A DNA stretch of 64,000 bases from Desulfobacteraceae bacterium (GCA_014237465.1 JABZFM010000002.1:1-64000); one strand, 5' to 3'. Counted from the stretch's first letter, positions 35,875 to 45,740 are shown. The notes: a model not told the origin generated them from the letters alone. Numbers and translations are program-made.

Positions 35875-36270
35875 TTAACGTTTTGAGAACTGGAATCTTG
35901 CGCGGGCGCCTTTTTGACCGTATTTCTTTCGTTCTTTCTTTCGTGGATCGCGCTTTACAAAACCCGCTCTTTTCAAAATTGCTCGAAAATCCGGGTTAAT
36001 CAGAAAAAGGGCCTGAGTAATACCATGACGGACAGCTCCGGCCTGTCCCACTGTTCCGCCGCCTTTTACAGTGACTCGGATATCAAATTCACCCACTGTA
36101 TTGGTCAACTCAAGGGGTTGTGCTGTAATCTGCTTTGCGGCATCCACTGTAAAATATTCATTCATCGGCTTGTTATTGATGATAATTTCGCCCTTTCCGG
36201 GTTTCAGCCATGTTCTTGCGACAGCAGTTTTACGCCTTCCGGTTGCATAGTAAATATTTTCTTGTCCCAT
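35875..36270 (-). CDS. rpsI: 30S ribosomal protein S9
   Basis: This 131-residue protein matches bS9/uS9 throughout: YYATGRRKTAVARTWLKPGKG, VKGGGTVGQAGAVRHGITQAL and the basic tail ending KKYGQKGARARFQFSKR, whose last Arg reaches the tRNA in the ribosomal P site. It follows rplM, the usual two-gene order, and is closed by a strong terminator. Confidence 0.97.
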   Translation of the reverse strand: MGQENIYYATGRRKTAVARTWLKPGKGEIIINNKPMNEYFTVDAAKQITAQPLELTNTVGEFDIRVTVKGGGTVGQAGAVRHGITQALFLINPDFRAILKRAGFVKRDPRKKERKKYGQKGARARFQFSKR

Positions 36271-36311
36271 TAAACGCTTTGCTCCAATATAATGATTAAA
36301 TTAAATAATTT

Positions 36312-36758
36312 TTAAATACTTGCTTTCACATCAAAGATTTGAGGCTGCTGAGCTTTATGCGGATGTTCGCTGCCGGCATAAACTTTTAACTTGCTGAACA
36401 TTGAACGGCCTAATGAATTTTTCGGAAGCATACCTTTGACTGCAAACCGAACAAGGTCTTCAGGTCTTTTTTCTAGAAGATTTTCAGCGGTTATTTCTTT
36501 TAAGCCTCCGATATATCCGCTATGGTGATAATATATTTTCTGCTGTCGTTTTCTGCCGGTTAAAACAATTTTATCCGCATTAAGCACAATAATAAAATCG
36601 CCGCAATCCACATGGGGCGTGAACAGCGGATTATGTTTTCCTCTTAATCTTGCCGCCACGACACTGGCAAGACGTCCGAGGACCAGACCTTCAGCATCCA
36701 CAACCCACCATTTCTCCTGAATATCGTCCCGCTTGGCACTGTAAGTATATTTCTTCAC
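36312..36758 (-). CDS. rplM: 50S ribosomal protein L13
   Basis: This 148-residue protein carries the L13 motifs [42 protein letters not shown] and [18 protein letters not shown]. The start is read as a GTG at 36758 (VKKYTYSAK) preceded by GGAG about 9 bases upstream. The longer frame from a TTG at 36776 would place that ribosome binding site inside the gene. It leads the rplM-rpsI operon. Confidence 0.95.
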   Translation of the reverse strand: MKKYTYSAKRDDIQEKWWVVDAEGLVLGRLASVVAARLRGKHNPLFTPHVDCGDFIIVLNADKIVLTGRKRQQKIYYHHSGYIGGLKEITAENLLEKRPEDLVRFAVKGMLPKNSLGRSMFSKLKVYAGSEHPHKAQQPQIFDVKASI

Positions 36759-37130
36759 TGTATATAACTCCTGCAAAAATTTAATTCGTGATAATTAATG
36801 AAAATTTGTCCGGATGTCAAGAGAAAACTGAGTTATTTTCAGACATTTCATCACCGGCACGTCCATCATAATTGACACGAATTTCGTTTTTTTATTATAG
36901 ATGGTACGATTAAAAGCTGGTCTATTTGACAATTCAATCTTAAAAAAAACAATAACATGACGTTTTTAGAAGTCGAAGTCAAGTTTTTTCTAACAGTTTT
37001 CTAACAGTTTTTTCTGACAGATATTCTACCGTGTACCGGCAAATTATAAAATACAATGCTGTTTTTTTGCGAAGCCATCAAAAAAATTCAGCCGTCTATT
37101 TACGGCCGAAAAATAATCCGGCAGTAACCA
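36759..37130. other. Intergenic region upstream of rplM
   Basis: No gene is visible. It must contain the rplM promoter on the minus strand. A direct repeat TTTTCTAACAG occurs near 36989-37010, and TTTTTTTGCGAAGCCATCA at 37062-37080 is the right end of the GATGGC...GCCATC repeat family without a matching left end. A small hairpin (GCCG...CGGC) follows at about 37091-37107. Confidence 0.45.
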
Positions 37131-37937
37131 TCACTGTCTGTCGACCGCGGTGATTGTGACGATACTCCCTTTTGATTCCCCGCAAAATTCAGATGCACTC
37201 CCACAGTTTACTGAAATTTCGATAAATCCCATGCTTCCAATAACTGCCAGTAATGACTGCAGCCCTGCATCCCGGTAACAGGCGGATAAACCGGCGATTT
37301 GATGACCGGCAATCGAAATTTTCAAATCACGCTCAATTACAAAACCGAATGTTTTTTGAATAAACTGATAATCAATATTTGTAATCAAATTCCCAAAATG
37401 ATCAACACCGATGACTGTTCCCACAATTTCCCCGTTTTGCGACTGATACGGCATCGGTAAATCCAGAAGCGCGGTTTGATCCGTTTTAATTTCAGGGCCT
37501 AATCGGTCAACCGGTAAACCTTTGCTCAAATGGCCGGCAACCGGCGCAAAAATATCCCGCCCATGAAAGGTATTACTGACAGGTTTAAGAAAATAGACGT
37601 CATTTTCTACTTTTGTGATGGAATCCACTTTACCGCATTTCAGGATAAGACTCAGTACGCCGTTATCCGGTGCCAGAAAGTAATGCCCTGCCATTGATAA
37701 CACTATAATCGAGCGATGACTCCCGACCCCTGGATCAACCACTACAACATGGATAGATCCTGGCGAAAAATACCGGTAGGCGGAATAAATACAGTAAGCA
37801 GCGCCTGAAACATCCTGGGGCTCAATTTCATGGGTGATATCTATGATGGCGGCGGAAGGGTCCACAGAAAGGATAACGCCCTTCATGATACCGACATACG
37901 GATCGGAAGTGCCGAAATCTGTGATAAGCGTAATCAT
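37131..37937 (-). CDS. SAM hydroxide adenosyltransferase / DUF62 family (chlorinase-fluorinase fold)
   Basis: This 268-residue protein has the DUF62 signature at its N-terminus (MITLITDFGTSDPYVGIMKGVI, then ITHEIEPQDV) followed by VVVDPGVGSHR and LAPDNGVLS. Members hydrolyse S-adenosylmethionine to adenosine and methionine with water as nucleophile; a few relatives are halogenases. The gene starts immediately after the ruvB stop, so it is probably co-transcribed with the ruv genes. Its physiological role is unclear. Confidence 0.85.
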   Translation of the reverse strand: MITLITDFGTSDPYVGIMKGVILSVDPSAAIIDITHEIEPQDVSGAAYCIYSAYRYFSPGSIHVVVVDPGVGSHRSIIVLSMAGHYFLAPDNGVLSLILKCGKVDSITKVENDVYFLKPVSNTFHGRDIFAPVAGHLSKGLPVDRLGPEIKTDQTALLDLPMPYQSQNGEIVGTVIGVDHFGNLITNIDYQFIQKTFGFVIERDLKISIAGHQIAGLSACYRDAGLQSLLAVIGSMGFIEISVNCGSASEFCGESKGSIVTITAVDRQ

Positions 37938-38972
37938 TTATGCTGACGTTTTTTCCAGCCCAAGATGCTTATAAGCCATATCAGAAGCTCGTCTACCGGC
38001 CGCTGTTCTCATGATAAACCCGATTTTAAGCAAAAACGGCTCCACAACATCCACCAGTGTGTCGGTTTCCTCCTGAAGGGTTGCGGCCACTGCCTCGATT
38101 CCGACCGGTCCCCCGTTATAATAGTTGATCACAGTCAATAAATACCGCCGGTCAAGCGGTGTCAACCCCACTTCATCAACACCCTCCAGATCCAACGCCT
38201 CCTCGACCGTCTTTTTACTGATTCTGCCGTCAGCGCGCACCTGGGAATAATCCCTGGCACGTTTTAACAAACGGTTTATAATCCGCGGCGTCCCGCGGGA
38301 CCGCCTGGCCAGTGAAACCGAGCCACCGCTGTCAATATGCAGGTTGAGCAATGCCGCAGAACGCCGGACGATCTTTTCCAGATCGTCGGTATTATAAAAA
38401 TCAAGGCTCCGGAAAAGGCCGAATCGATCCCTTAAAGGCGATGACAGTAAACCGACCCGGGTGGTTGCCCCCACCAGCGTAAACTGCTTTAATTGCAAGC
38501 GATGGCTTCTTGCGTGTATCCCCTTGTCAAAAATAAAATCTATGGAAAAATCCTCCATGGCCGGATACAATAATTCCTCGACTGCCTTGGGGGTGCGGTG
38601 GATTTCATCTATGAACAGGACGTCACCGGTTTCCAGGTGGGTCAGCATTCCGATAAGGTCCCCCCCTTTCTCAAGGACCGGCCCGGAAGTCACCACCAGT
38701 TTGGTATTCATCTCATTGGCAATGATATGGGCAAGGGTGGTTTTTCCAAGTCCCGGCGGCCCATGAAACAATACATGTTCAAGCGCCTCCCCCCGCTGCT
38801 TGGTTGCTTCAATGGCAATCTCCAACGTTTCCAAAACCTCGGACTGTCCGATATATTCATGTAAACGTTCCGGGCGGAGTGATATAATTTCCGGTTCCTG
38901 ATCAATGGGTAGCGTGGAGCTGGCCAGAATTCCCTGTTGCTCAGACGAATATGAAATAATATCATCACTCAT
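37938..38972 (-). CDS. ruvB: Holliday junction branch migration ATPase RuvB
   Basis: This 344-residue AAA+ motor shows [13 protein letters not shown], Walker [13 protein letters not shown] near residue 70, Walker [10 protein letters not shown], sensor [18 protein letters not shown] and the C-terminal winged helix ([21 protein letters not shown]). It drives branch migration with RuvA. It overlaps ruvA by 8 bases, and the standard ruvC-ruvA-ruvB order is kept. Confidence 0.97.
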   Translation of the reverse strand: MSDDIISYSSEQQGILASSTLPIDQEPEIISLRPERLHEYIGQSEVLETLEIAIEATKQRGEALEHVLFHGPPGLGKTTLAHIIANEMNTKLVVTSGPVLEKGGDLIGMLTHLETGDVLFIDEIHRTPKAVEELLYPAMEDFSIDFIFDKGIHARSHRLQLKQFTLVGATTRVGLLSSPLRDRFGLFRSLDFYNTDDLEKIVRRSAALLNLHIDSGGSVSLARRSRGTPRIINRLLKRARDYSQVRADGRISKKTVEEALDLEGVDEVGLTPLDRRYLLTVINYYNGGPVGIEAVAATLQEETDTLVDVVEPFLLKIGFIMRTAAGRRASDMAYKHLGLEKTSA

Positions 38973-39585
38973 TTAGCATTTCACCCCGATACACTTCATC
39001 AAAAAGATCCTCAGGATTTAAAATTAATGGCTTGCGTTTCATCGCGGCCTGGACCATCTGTTTTGCTTCAGGCATTTTATGGCCGAGCTGATCCACCAGA
39101 ACACCGATGACCTGATCAACAAAATCTTCCGATGGCAATGGTTTGTCAGCATCTTCATCCCTGATCAATGCGAATTTACCCATTTTACCCTGAAGGGTTG
39201 CAATGATTTTTCTGGCAGTCCTGTCTCCAATACCGTTTAAGCGTTTCAAAGCCTCCAGATTTTTGGATTCAATGGCCCGCGCAATATCACGAACTGACAG
39301 ATTCAGTGCCTTGATCGCCTTGAGGGGGCCAATGGCCTCGACAGAAATAAACATCTGGAAAAATTCACGTTCTGCTTCTAGATGAAACCCGATTAATACC
39401 GGCTTGGGTTGGCGTTCCGTCTGGTGGTAATATATAAACAACGAAACAGTATCGCCCACTGATTTTACGCTGATTGTCTCCATTACAAATAACGGAACAA
39501 GCACCTCGTACCCCACCTGATTGGCCAGCAGGATAATACGATCCGCTTCTTTTTTTAAAAGGGTTCCTTCAAGATATGCGATCAT
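38965..39585 (-). CDS. ruvA: Holliday junction DNA-binding protein RuvA
   Basis: This 206-residue protein has the N-terminal OB fold ([19 protein letters not shown]), helix-hairpin-helix segments ([15 protein letters not shown] and [22 protein letters not shown]) and a C-terminal domain that contacts RuvB. It forms the tetramer that holds the four-way junction. It starts 86 bases after the ruvC stop. Confidence 0.95.
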   Translation of the reverse strand: MIAYLEGTLLKKEADRIILLANQVGYEVLVPLFVMETISVKSVGDTVSLFIYYHQTERQPKPVLIGFHLEAEREFFQMFISVEAIGPLKAIKALNLSVRDIARAIESKNLEALKRLNGIGDRTARKIIATLQGKMGKFALIRDEDADKPLPSEDFVDQVIGVLVDQLGHKMPEAKQMVQAAMKRKPLILNPEDLFDEVYRGEMLNE

Positions 39586-39671
39586 AATGATTGATGTATA
39601 AAAATTCGTGTCAATGCTGAATGTTATTTTAACCTAAACTTAGGTTTGGGTTAACCAATAACCAAATAAAA

Positions 39672-40175
39672 TCACGGACGCCGGCCGGTTAACAGTTGGT
39701 GATCCCACCGAAAGAGCCCGATCATTGCCAACGCCATTGCATCCGATGCATGATAGGGTTTGATAGGCTTTTGATGGTTCAGACGGCGCCTGACGCTTTC
39801 CTCCAGCTGCTTTTTCCCTGCACTTCCGCTTCCAGTCAGAACCTGCTTGGCCTCGCGAACGGGGATCTCCATAACAGGGATATTTTTCCGGCACCCGGCA
39901 AGCAATATGACCCCTGTGACCTTGCCTAACGTTATTCCTGACTGGGGGAATTTTTCAACGGAAAATACATCCTCCACCACCATAAAATCGGGGGTTTCAT
40001 CGTCTAATAACGATGAAAGCTTTGTGTAGATCAGGTTTAAACGATCCTGAAGTTTATACTTCGGGGATGTCTTAATCGTCCCGTATGAAAAACTTTTTAC
40101 GGACAATCCGGTCCCTTGCAGTACCGCGACACCTGTTGCGGCTAAACCGGGATCGATTCCGACAACCTTAATCAT
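39672..40175 (-). CDS. ruvC: Crossover junction endodeoxyribonuclease RuvC
   Basis: This 167-residue resolvase begins VVGIDPGLAATGVAVL, with catalytic Asp7 in the first strand. Further acidic residues lie in VVEDVFSVEKFPQS and HASDAMALAM near the end. It cuts Holliday junctions made mobile by RuvAB. It follows cpoB by 29 bases. Confidence 0.95.
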   Translation of the reverse strand: MIKVVGIDPGLAATGVAVLQGTGLSVKSFSYGTIKTSPKYKLQDRLNLIYTKLSSLLDDETPDFMVVEDVFSVEKFPQSGITLGKVTGVILLAGCRKNIPVMEIPVREAKQVLTGSGSAGKKQLEESVRRRLNHQKPIKPYHASDAMALAMIGLFRWDHQLLTGRRP

Positions 40176-40204
40176 CGGTTATAAGAAAAATCTGAAATAA
40201 TTTT

Positions 40205-41050
40205 CTACTCAATCTGAGAAACCTTCTGCCGGGCGATCCTGGCTTCGTTTGCATCCGGAAATTTCTTGATCAGTTCCTTTAAAACCAACAGGGCATTGGC
40301 ATTTTCGCCAAGTTTATGAAAGGCAATCCCCTGTTTTAAATATGCGGACTGAATTTTATTGCCCTTTGGATAGTTTTCAATCACTTCCTGGTATTCCAGT
40401 ATGGCTTTCTGATACCAACCTTCGGTAAAATAGATCTCTCCGATCCAGAAGCGGGCATTGTCCGCCTTATCGGATTTTGGATATATTTCCAGAAACTTTT
40501 CAAACCCCTGTCGCGCTGTCTCATAGTCGGCCCGATCATAAGCCTGCTTGGAGACCTTGTACAACTCATCTTCGGACATTTTATCCTTGGTCGGCGGCGC
40601 GTCTTTGTCCTTTGCTGCGACATCTCCGCCGGGCTCAAACCCGACAAAATTCTCGATACGCTGAATACGGTTTTTATTTTCCGAAACCGTTTGAGAAAAA
40701 TGATCGACTGTAATAGCAGTGTTTTTCAAGGAATCCGTCAGCTCCTGAATGCCCTGATTGATTTTATATTCAGTCTCATCAAACCGTCCGTTTAAATGCC
40801 TGACATCCTCTTTAACCCCATAGAATTCAGCCCCCTGACCGGCATACATATCCTTTAGACTGTTTTCGATGGCTTGCTGACTTTCAATCTCAGTCTTTAA
40901 CTGCATAATTTTCTTTTGTAGAGATTTGTTTTCAATTTCCAGATGTGACATGCGCCGCTCTAAGCGTTTGACATCTTTATCTAACGCACATCCGGAAAAA
41001 ATCATCAGGGCAGATATCACTAAAATAAATTTAATTCGCATAACGGACAT
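40205..41050 (-). CDS. cpoB: Tol-Pal system cell-division coordinator CpoB (YbgF-like), lipoprotein
   Basis: This protein of about 281 residues has a lipoprotein signal ending in IFSGC, a coiled-coil region (LERRMSHLEIENKSLQKK and on to about 130) and C-terminal tetratricopeptide repeats (ELYKVSKQAYDRADYETA, FWIGEIYFTEGWYQKAILEY). CpoB links Tol-Pal to cell-wall synthesis at the division site. E. coli CpoB is periplasmic rather than lipidated, so the lipobox is a difference. In-frame ATGs exist at 41074, 41050 and 41041; 41050 has AAAGG nearby and was chosen. It lies directly after pal in the usual order. Confidence 0.85.
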   Translation of the reverse strand: MSVMRIKFILVISALMIFSGCALDKDVKRLERRMSHLEIENKSLQKKIMQLKTEIESQQAIENSLKDMYAGQGAEFYGVKEDVRHLNGRFDETEYKINQGIQELTDSLKNTAITVDHFSQTVSENKNRIQRIENFVGFEPGGDVAAKDKDAPPTKDKMSEDELYKVSKQAYDRADYETARQGFEKFLEIYPKSDKADNARFWIGEIYFTEGWYQKAILEYQEVIENYPKGNKIQSAYLKQGIAFHKLGENANALLVLKELIKKFPDANEARIARQKVSQIE

Positions 41051-41162
41051 CTCTTGCCTTTTTACCTGCATCATATTCTATGGATTAAAAAAACAACGCA
41101 TAACCAACAACGAATAACCAATGATTCTTGAAACGTGAATTTTAGTCAAACCACTATTGGTG

Positions 41163-41196
41163 GCAGCGCTGCAGCCGATGAAGACTGCAGCACTGC
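41163..41196. repeat. Hairpin between pal and cpoB
   Basis: GCAGCGCTGCAG (41163-41174) pairs with CTGCAGCACTGC (41185-41196), 11 of 12 bases, around a 10-base loop. There is no T-run, so it may be a processing or stability hairpin within the tol-pal messenger rather than a terminator. Confidence 0.6.
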
Positions 41197-41206
41197 ATTT
41201 AACTAT

Positions 41207-41252
41207 TGCCCGAACGAAAACCGCCAATTTTTCAGAATTTCGATCAGGACAC
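41207..41252. repeat. Short copy of the element found in the riboswitch
   Basis: TGCCCGAACGAAAACCGCC plus AATTTTT matches the left arm of the 16409-16549 element with one mismatch, and is followed directly by a sequence like its right arm (ATTTCGATCAGGACAC). It looks like the two arms with the middle deleted. Confidence 0.55.
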
Positions 41253-41284
41253 TATCCGTCGCTATTTCAAAACCAGACAAGCGT

Positions 41285-41869
41285 TTAATTTTGAAGTTTA
41301 AAATGGGCCCGACGATTTTTAGCCCAGGCGCTTTCATTGTTGCCAAAATCAACTGGCCGCTCTTCTCCGTAGCTGACTGTACTTAATCGAGTGGTGCTGA
41401 TACCGGCATTCATCAAAAATGTTTTGATACTCTGGGCGCGTCTTTGTCCCAGCGCGATATTGTATTCTTCAGTACCGCGTTCATCACAATGTCCTTCAAT
41501 TAAAACTGAAGCCCCGGGATTTTCTCTGAGCCATGCAACCTTCTGCTTGATAACCTGACGGGCACTTGAGGTAAGCGTGGCATCATCAAAATTGAAATAA
41601 ACATCCTCATCCACAAACTTCATTCGGGCTGCTTCTTTAATCCGGACAGCTTCCTGCTCCTGAAACCGCTGCGCTTCCAGTTCTTCTTCAGACAAGGATT
41701 GAGCGGCATCTCCCCCTTGTTCACCTGCAGCGCTGATTTCTGTTTCGGTCGGATACTGTTCCATTGGATCTAAGCGGGATTTTTTCTTGGAGCATGACGA
41801 TACTGTCATTAAAAAGCCAACCATGAGAATTACCAATCCGATTTTAAAATAAATGTTACTTTTTTTCAT
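41285..41869 (-). CDS. pal: Peptidoglycan-associated lipoprotein Pal
   Basis: This 194-residue outer-membrane lipoprotein has a signal peptide ending in the lipobox VSSC (Cys near residue 26), an acidic linker, and a C-terminal OmpA-like domain with VYFNFDDATL, EGHCDERGTEEYNIALGQRRA and YGEERPVD. The domain binds peptidoglycan and ties the outer membrane to the wall. It follows tolB by about 160 bases. Confidence 0.95.
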   Translation of the reverse strand: MKKSNIYFKIGLVILMVGFLMTVSSCSKKKSRLDPMEQYPTETEISAAGEQGGDAAQSLSEEELEAQRFQEQEAVRIKEAARMKFVDEDVYFNFDDATLTSSARQVIKQKVAWLRENPGASVLIEGHCDERGTEEYNIALGQRRAQSIKTFLMNAGISTTRLSTVSYGEERPVDFGNNESAWAKNRRAHFKLQN

Positions 41870-42028
41870 GTTGCTCTCCTAAATAAAATTAAGTTCATGA
41901 ATTCTATACAGTACCAAATATATAACGACATTCTCACCATACTAATTTTGATGGCTACGTCAAACATTCAAATTCTTTGCCATCTGAATCTGACTTTTTA
42001 CAGAATCATCATTATTTAACATTCTCAA

Positions 42029-43375
42029 TTAAAACTCCTTAAACGAAGGAGACCATGTCGGTGATGTCTGCTCACCGGAGAGCTTGATCAAAGCCCGTTG
42101 ATCCGTGCCGGATGCAGTCATGACAAAAATACGGGATTTTCCTGTACGCGTTGAACTGAATACAATCAAACTCCCATCCGGGGACCATGAAGGCGACTCA
42201 TTGCTGCCGACATCCCGCGTTAACTGCTTTAAGTCCCGGCCATCAGTATTAATTACAAAAATATTGATCTGGCCTTTTTCCATACCGGAATAAACAATCC
42301 GAACTCCCGCGGGCGACCAGGCCGGCTGCGTATTGTACTTCCCTTCATAGGTCAGACGTTTGACAACCCCGGTATCCAGGTTTTGAATAAAAATTTGCGG
42401 ACTGCCAAATCTTTTGGAAACAAATGCCATCCTGTTACCGTCAGGCGAAAACGTTGGGGAAACATCAATGCCCCAGTTTTTAGTTAACCTTTTATCAATT
42501 TTTCCGCTTTCGGTCAAAAGATATATTTCTTCGTCCCCTTCAAATGACAAAGTGGCGGCCATTCGTTTCTTCCCGGGCACCCATACCGGCGTAATGTTAA
42601 TCCCGTCAAAAGAAATTCTTTTTTCCGATTTATCATGAAGATGCTTAATAAAAATTTCCGGTTTATCATTTTTATAGGAAGTGTAAGCGATGGATGAACC
42701 ATCCGGAGACCAGGCCGGAAACAATGTCAGGGATTTTGTCTGTGTCGCCTGTTTTACATCATTACCGTCAAATTCACAGGTAAAAACTTCCTTGTTTCCT
42801 GGAGTCGTAGAGACAAATGCAATCATGCTTTCAAAAACGCCTCGTTTTCCGGTTAACCGGTAAACCATTTCACTGCAGAATCGAAGCACTATTTTACGCT
42901 GGTCATCAAGACGCCCCTTGTAGCGTTTGCCAAAAAGCAATTCCGATTTAAACGTATCAAACAATCGGAATTCAATTTGAAGCTGTTCGTCTTTTATGGT
43001 TACCCCGCCGGTAATTAACAGCTCAGCACCGATATCCGTCCAGTTGTCAAATTTTATTGCAGGGCCGGTAATCCCTTTTACCTGAAGATCTTCTAAAAAT
43101 GCCTCTCGATCAATCATTTTAAAATAACCGGTAAACGCAAGAGATTCATTGACCAGATCAGACGCCCTAACCAAAATTTCTTTTCCAGCGGATTCTTCAG
43201 AAAGGCTTTTAAAAACAGGAACGGCAACCGGAATTTTGTTTAAAAACGGATCACTGATTTTAATATAATCATAATCCGCAAAACAGCATTGCGGCCTCAA
43301 AAATAAGGATATCAGCAGCACATAACTAATCAGGAAAATAATATTCAGTAATTTCATTTTCATAAATTGCAACAT
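42029..43375 (-). CDS. tolB: Periplasmic Tol-Pal protein TolB
   Basis: This 448-residue protein has a signal peptide (LLNIIFLISYVLLISLFLRP, cleavage near CCFA), an N-terminal alpha/beta domain (IPVAVPVFK, GVTIKDEQLQIEFRLFD), and a six-bladed beta propeller with the repeated pattern PAWSPDGSSIAYTS, PTFSPDGNRMAFVS, PSWSPDGSLIVFSS. It binds Pal. In-frame ATGs at 43375, 43363 and 43357 are all possible and no ribosome binding site decides between them. Confidence 0.93.
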   Translation of the reverse strand: MLQFMKMKLLNIIFLISYVLLISLFLRPQCCFADYDYIKISDPFLNKIPVAVPVFKSLSEESAGKEILVRASDLVNESLAFTGYFKMIDREAFLEDLQVKGITGPAIKFDNWTDIGAELLITGGVTIKDEQLQIEFRLFDTFKSELLFGKRYKGRLDDQRKIVLRFCSEMVYRLTGKRGVFESMIAFVSTTPGNKEVFTCEFDGNDVKQATQTKSLTLFPAWSPDGSSIAYTSYKNDKPEIFIKHLHDKSEKRISFDGINITPVWVPGKKRMAATLSFEGDEEIYLLTESGKIDKRLTKNWGIDVSPTFSPDGNRMAFVSKRFGSPQIFIQNLDTGVVKRLTYEGKYNTQPAWSPAGVRIVYSGMEKGQINIFVINTDGRDLKQLTRDVGSNESPSWSPDGSLIVFSSTRTGKSRIFVMTASGTDQRALIKLSGEQTSPTWSPSFKEF

Positions 43376-43403
43376 TGACTTAAGGTGGTTTAGATTAAAT
43401 TTT

Positions 43404-44306
43404 TTATTGATGCAAGCCGGAAGGTGTAAATCCGAGAACCAGATGATAATATGAAAATCCAGCCGGTAACGGGGGCAGCGGATTTGATTTCATAACCGTT
43501 TTATAAGCGGAATTGTCTAAATACTCATTGCCTGAACGTTTCTCAAACCATACATCGGTAATTGTACCATCCGGTAAAATTTTTATAACCAGACGACTTT
43601 CCAGGCCCTTGGTTTCTCCGGCTAATTTCTCGGAAAACACCCAGTTGTTTTTCAGGCGCACCGATACTTCCGCCTGAAAAATCTCAATCTGACTAAAATC
43701 CTTCGGGTATGCGTTGCCTGAACTGACAGCAGCGGAAGTTGTCCCTGACCGTTTACCGGTTTTACTCCGGACCTCTTTTTTCAAACTTTCAATCCGATCC
43801 GAAACCGATTTGGGATGAGATGCTTCTGACTGTTTTTCAATTCTTTTTACGGCATTTTGAAGGACTTCTGCTGTATCAATCTTCTTTTTTTTCAGCGGTT
43901 TTTTAGTTTTTTTTTGTTTTTGAGGTTTTTCTACAACATACTCTGAAGGATTCTTTTTCTTTTGCAATCCTTTTTTAACCGGTAGTGTCTCCGGCTGGCT
44001 GAGAACAGGCATTTTTGCTATTTTATCAATCAGCTGATCAATGGGATCCTTGGGTGTGGGATCCATGGGCGTGACAACAGAATTTTCAACTTTTGCCGGC
44101 GGCAGCGGCGTTTCCGGGTTAAACGCCAGAAGATCAACATCGATTGCAGGTGGCAGTTCAATACGCCGTTCAAATGAAGTGGGGAGATGAACAAATGCGA
44201 TCAGCGCAAAAATAAATACATGGCTTAAAAACGATATGGCAGCAAAAATCAAAAAACTTCGAATTTGATTGTCAATATCGTAAACTATTAAAGCAGGCTG
44301 TATCAT
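43404..44306 (-). CDS. tolA: TolA / TonB-type energy transducer
   Basis: This 300-residue protein has one membrane helix near residues 17-40, a Pro and Lys-rich periplasmic linker (KKGLQKKKNPSEYVVEKPQKQ region) and a C-terminal TonB/TolA domain (residues 210-300: SVRLKNNWVFSEK, LVIKILPDGTITDVWFEKRSGNEYLDNSAYKTV). Its place between tolR and tolB makes it the TolA of this locus. By sequence alone the C-terminal domain resembles TonB equally well. Confidence 0.85.
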   Translation of the reverse strand: MIQPALIVYDIDNQIRSFLIFAAISFLSHVFIFALIAFVHLPTSFERRIELPPAIDVDLLAFNPETPLPPAKVENSVVTPMDPTPKDPIDQLIDKIAKMPVLSQPETLPVKKGLQKKKNPSEYVVEKPQKQKKTKKPLKKKKIDTAEVLQNAVKRIEKQSEASHPKSVSDRIESLKKEVRSKTGKRSGTTSAAVSSGNAYPKDFSQIEIFQAEVSVRLKNNWVFSEKLAGETKGLESRLVIKILPDGTITDVWFEKRSGNEYLDNSAYKTVMKSNPLPPLPAGFSYYHLVLGFTPSGLHQ

Positions 44307-44330
44307 TGATTTGTACAGTTTTTTTGTGAA

Positions 44331-44762
44331 TCAATCATGTTTGGATTCACTACTTTCCAGCGGCAAGGTCACCATTCCGAGTTTTTCAATGCCGGCGCCT
44401 TTAATCTCAGACATGACTCTTACGACCGTTCCATATGGTATACTTTTATCAGCTTTTAAAAAAATATTCTTGTTCGATCGATTCTCAAAAATTTTGCCCA
44501 GCTTTTCTTTTAAAAAATCGATCCCCACTTCATAATCATTGATAAGAATCTTATTATTTTTATCTATCGTTACAATCAGCGGGTCTTCATCCGAAGCAAT
44601 ATTGTCCGAATTTTCAGTTTGCGGCAGAGAAACATTTACTCCCTGAACCATCATCGGGGCAGTAACCATAAAAATAATCAGCAGCACCAGCATGACATCG
44701 ACAAACGGTGTAACATTTATCTCAGACATCAATGCGTTATCGTTATTACGACCGAATGCCAT
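44331..44762 (-). CDS. tolR: TolR / ExbD-family protein
   Basis: This 143-residue protein has a short cytoplasmic start (SEINVTPFVDVMLVLLIIFMVTAP) whose Asp in the membrane helix is the conserved proton-channel residue, followed by a periplasmic domain (TIDKNNKILINDYEVG, SIPYGTVVRVMSEIK). With TolQ it forms the proton-driven motor. It follows tolQ after 2 bases. Confidence 0.94.
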   Translation of the reverse strand: MAFGRNNDNALMSEINVTPFVDVMLVLLIIFMVTAPMMVQGVNVSLPQTENSDNIASDEDPLIVTIDKNNKILINDYEVGIDFLKEKLGKIFENRSNKNIFLKADKSIPYGTVVRVMSEIKGAGIEKLGMVTLPLESSESKHD

Positions 44763-44764
44763 TT

Positions 44765-45490
44765 TTAGACCTCCCGGGATATAATCAGTTCTCTTTCAAT
44801 GATATTTAAAAAATCAGAAGAGAAACTGTCCAGTTCGGATTCAATAATTCTTATTTTCTGGGTAAAATAATTAAAGGCAATAACCGCCGGGATGGCCACG
44901 GCAAGTCCTGCGGCTGTCGCCACCAGCGCTTCCGATATTCCCGGAGCGACCGCTGCAATACTGGCGGTGCCTTTTTGATAGGCAATGCTGTGAAAGGAAT
45001 TCATGATCCCCCATACCGTTCCGAACAATCCGATAAACGGGGCTGTATTCCCGGTGGTTGCCAGAAACGGTACCATCTGGGTCAGGCGGATACTTTCCGT
45101 ATTGCTTGACCGGTGCAATGCCCGCTTGACATTTTCAAAACCCTTAACACCTTCATCCCGCGTAATCTGCTTTTCATCACTTTTGTTTTCACGGGGGAAA
45201 CCATCCGTGTAAATCTTTCTCAACTCAAGATATGCGATGCGAAAAGCCCGCGCAATGGGACTGAACTCCAGTCCTTTTGCCCGGGAAAACGCATCTGAAA
45301 AATCCTTGGACTTCCAGAAATACTCAACAAAAAACGCGGATTCTTTATACGCTTTTCGAATTTGAAAATACTTGATCAGAATAATCGCCCAGGAAGCAAC
45401 CGAGAACAGAAACAACAGCAGCATCACAAACTGAACCATTAAACCGGCGTTTAATATCATATGAATGACATCAAGCCTTTCAGAAACCAT
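44765..45490 (-). CDS. tolQ: TolQ / ExbB-family motor protein
   Basis: This 241-residue protein has three membrane helices: near residues 15-37, then GNTAPFIGLFGTVWGIMNSF near 150, and ISEALVATAAGLAVAIPAVIAFNYF near 190, the MotA/TolQ/ExbB signature. It is the first gene of the tolQRAB-pal-cpoB-ruv run on the minus strand. GGAG lies just before its start. Confidence 0.94.
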   Translation of the reverse strand: MVSERLDVIHMILNAGLMVQFVMLLLFLFSVASWAIILIKYFQIRKAYKESAFFVEYFWKSKDFSDAFSRAKGLEFSPIARAFRIAYLELRKIYTDGFPRENKSDEKQITRDEGVKGFENVKRALHRSSNTESIRLTQMVPFLATTGNTAPFIGLFGTVWGIMNSFHSIAYQKGTASIAAVAPGISEALVATAAGLAVAIPAVIAFNYFTQKIRIIESELDSFSSDFLNIIERELIISREV

Positions 45491-45691
45491 AAGAAGGAGT
45501 CTCCCATTGCTTTGAATTAAGTGTCCGTCGCACCCGCAAACCGCAATACTTTTTTATGGCGTTTTATCCTCATTACTCAGCCACGCATAAAAAATCATTA
45601 ATCGAAACTATCCGACAACACGCCAAGTGTCAAGTCAAATGGTTCGGCAGTCTGCGCACAAAAAAAGTCAAACATGCCGACTTGTTTATTA

Positions 45692-45734
45692 AATTTTTGA
45701 AAACCTGACCCATAGGACCCGGTTTTCAAAAATT
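45692..45734. repeat. Hairpin element, copy 1 (GAAAACCTGACCCATAGG type)
   Basis: A perfect 14-base stem (AATTTTTGAAAACC and complement) encloses TGACCCATAGGACCC. The core ACCTGACCCATAGGACCC plus GGTTTTC recurs with three changes in 25 bases at 58711-58735. It may act as a bidirectional terminator between tolQ and groEL or be a small dispersed repeat. Confidence 0.6.
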
Positions 45735-45740
45735 AAATAA

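Noticed and set aside
41943-42010. A further copy of the GATGGC...GCCATC element after the tolB stop
   Set aside because: GATGGCTACGTCAAA and GACTTTTTACAGAATCATC are suggestive, but the internal blocks are missing, so it was not counted as a copy.
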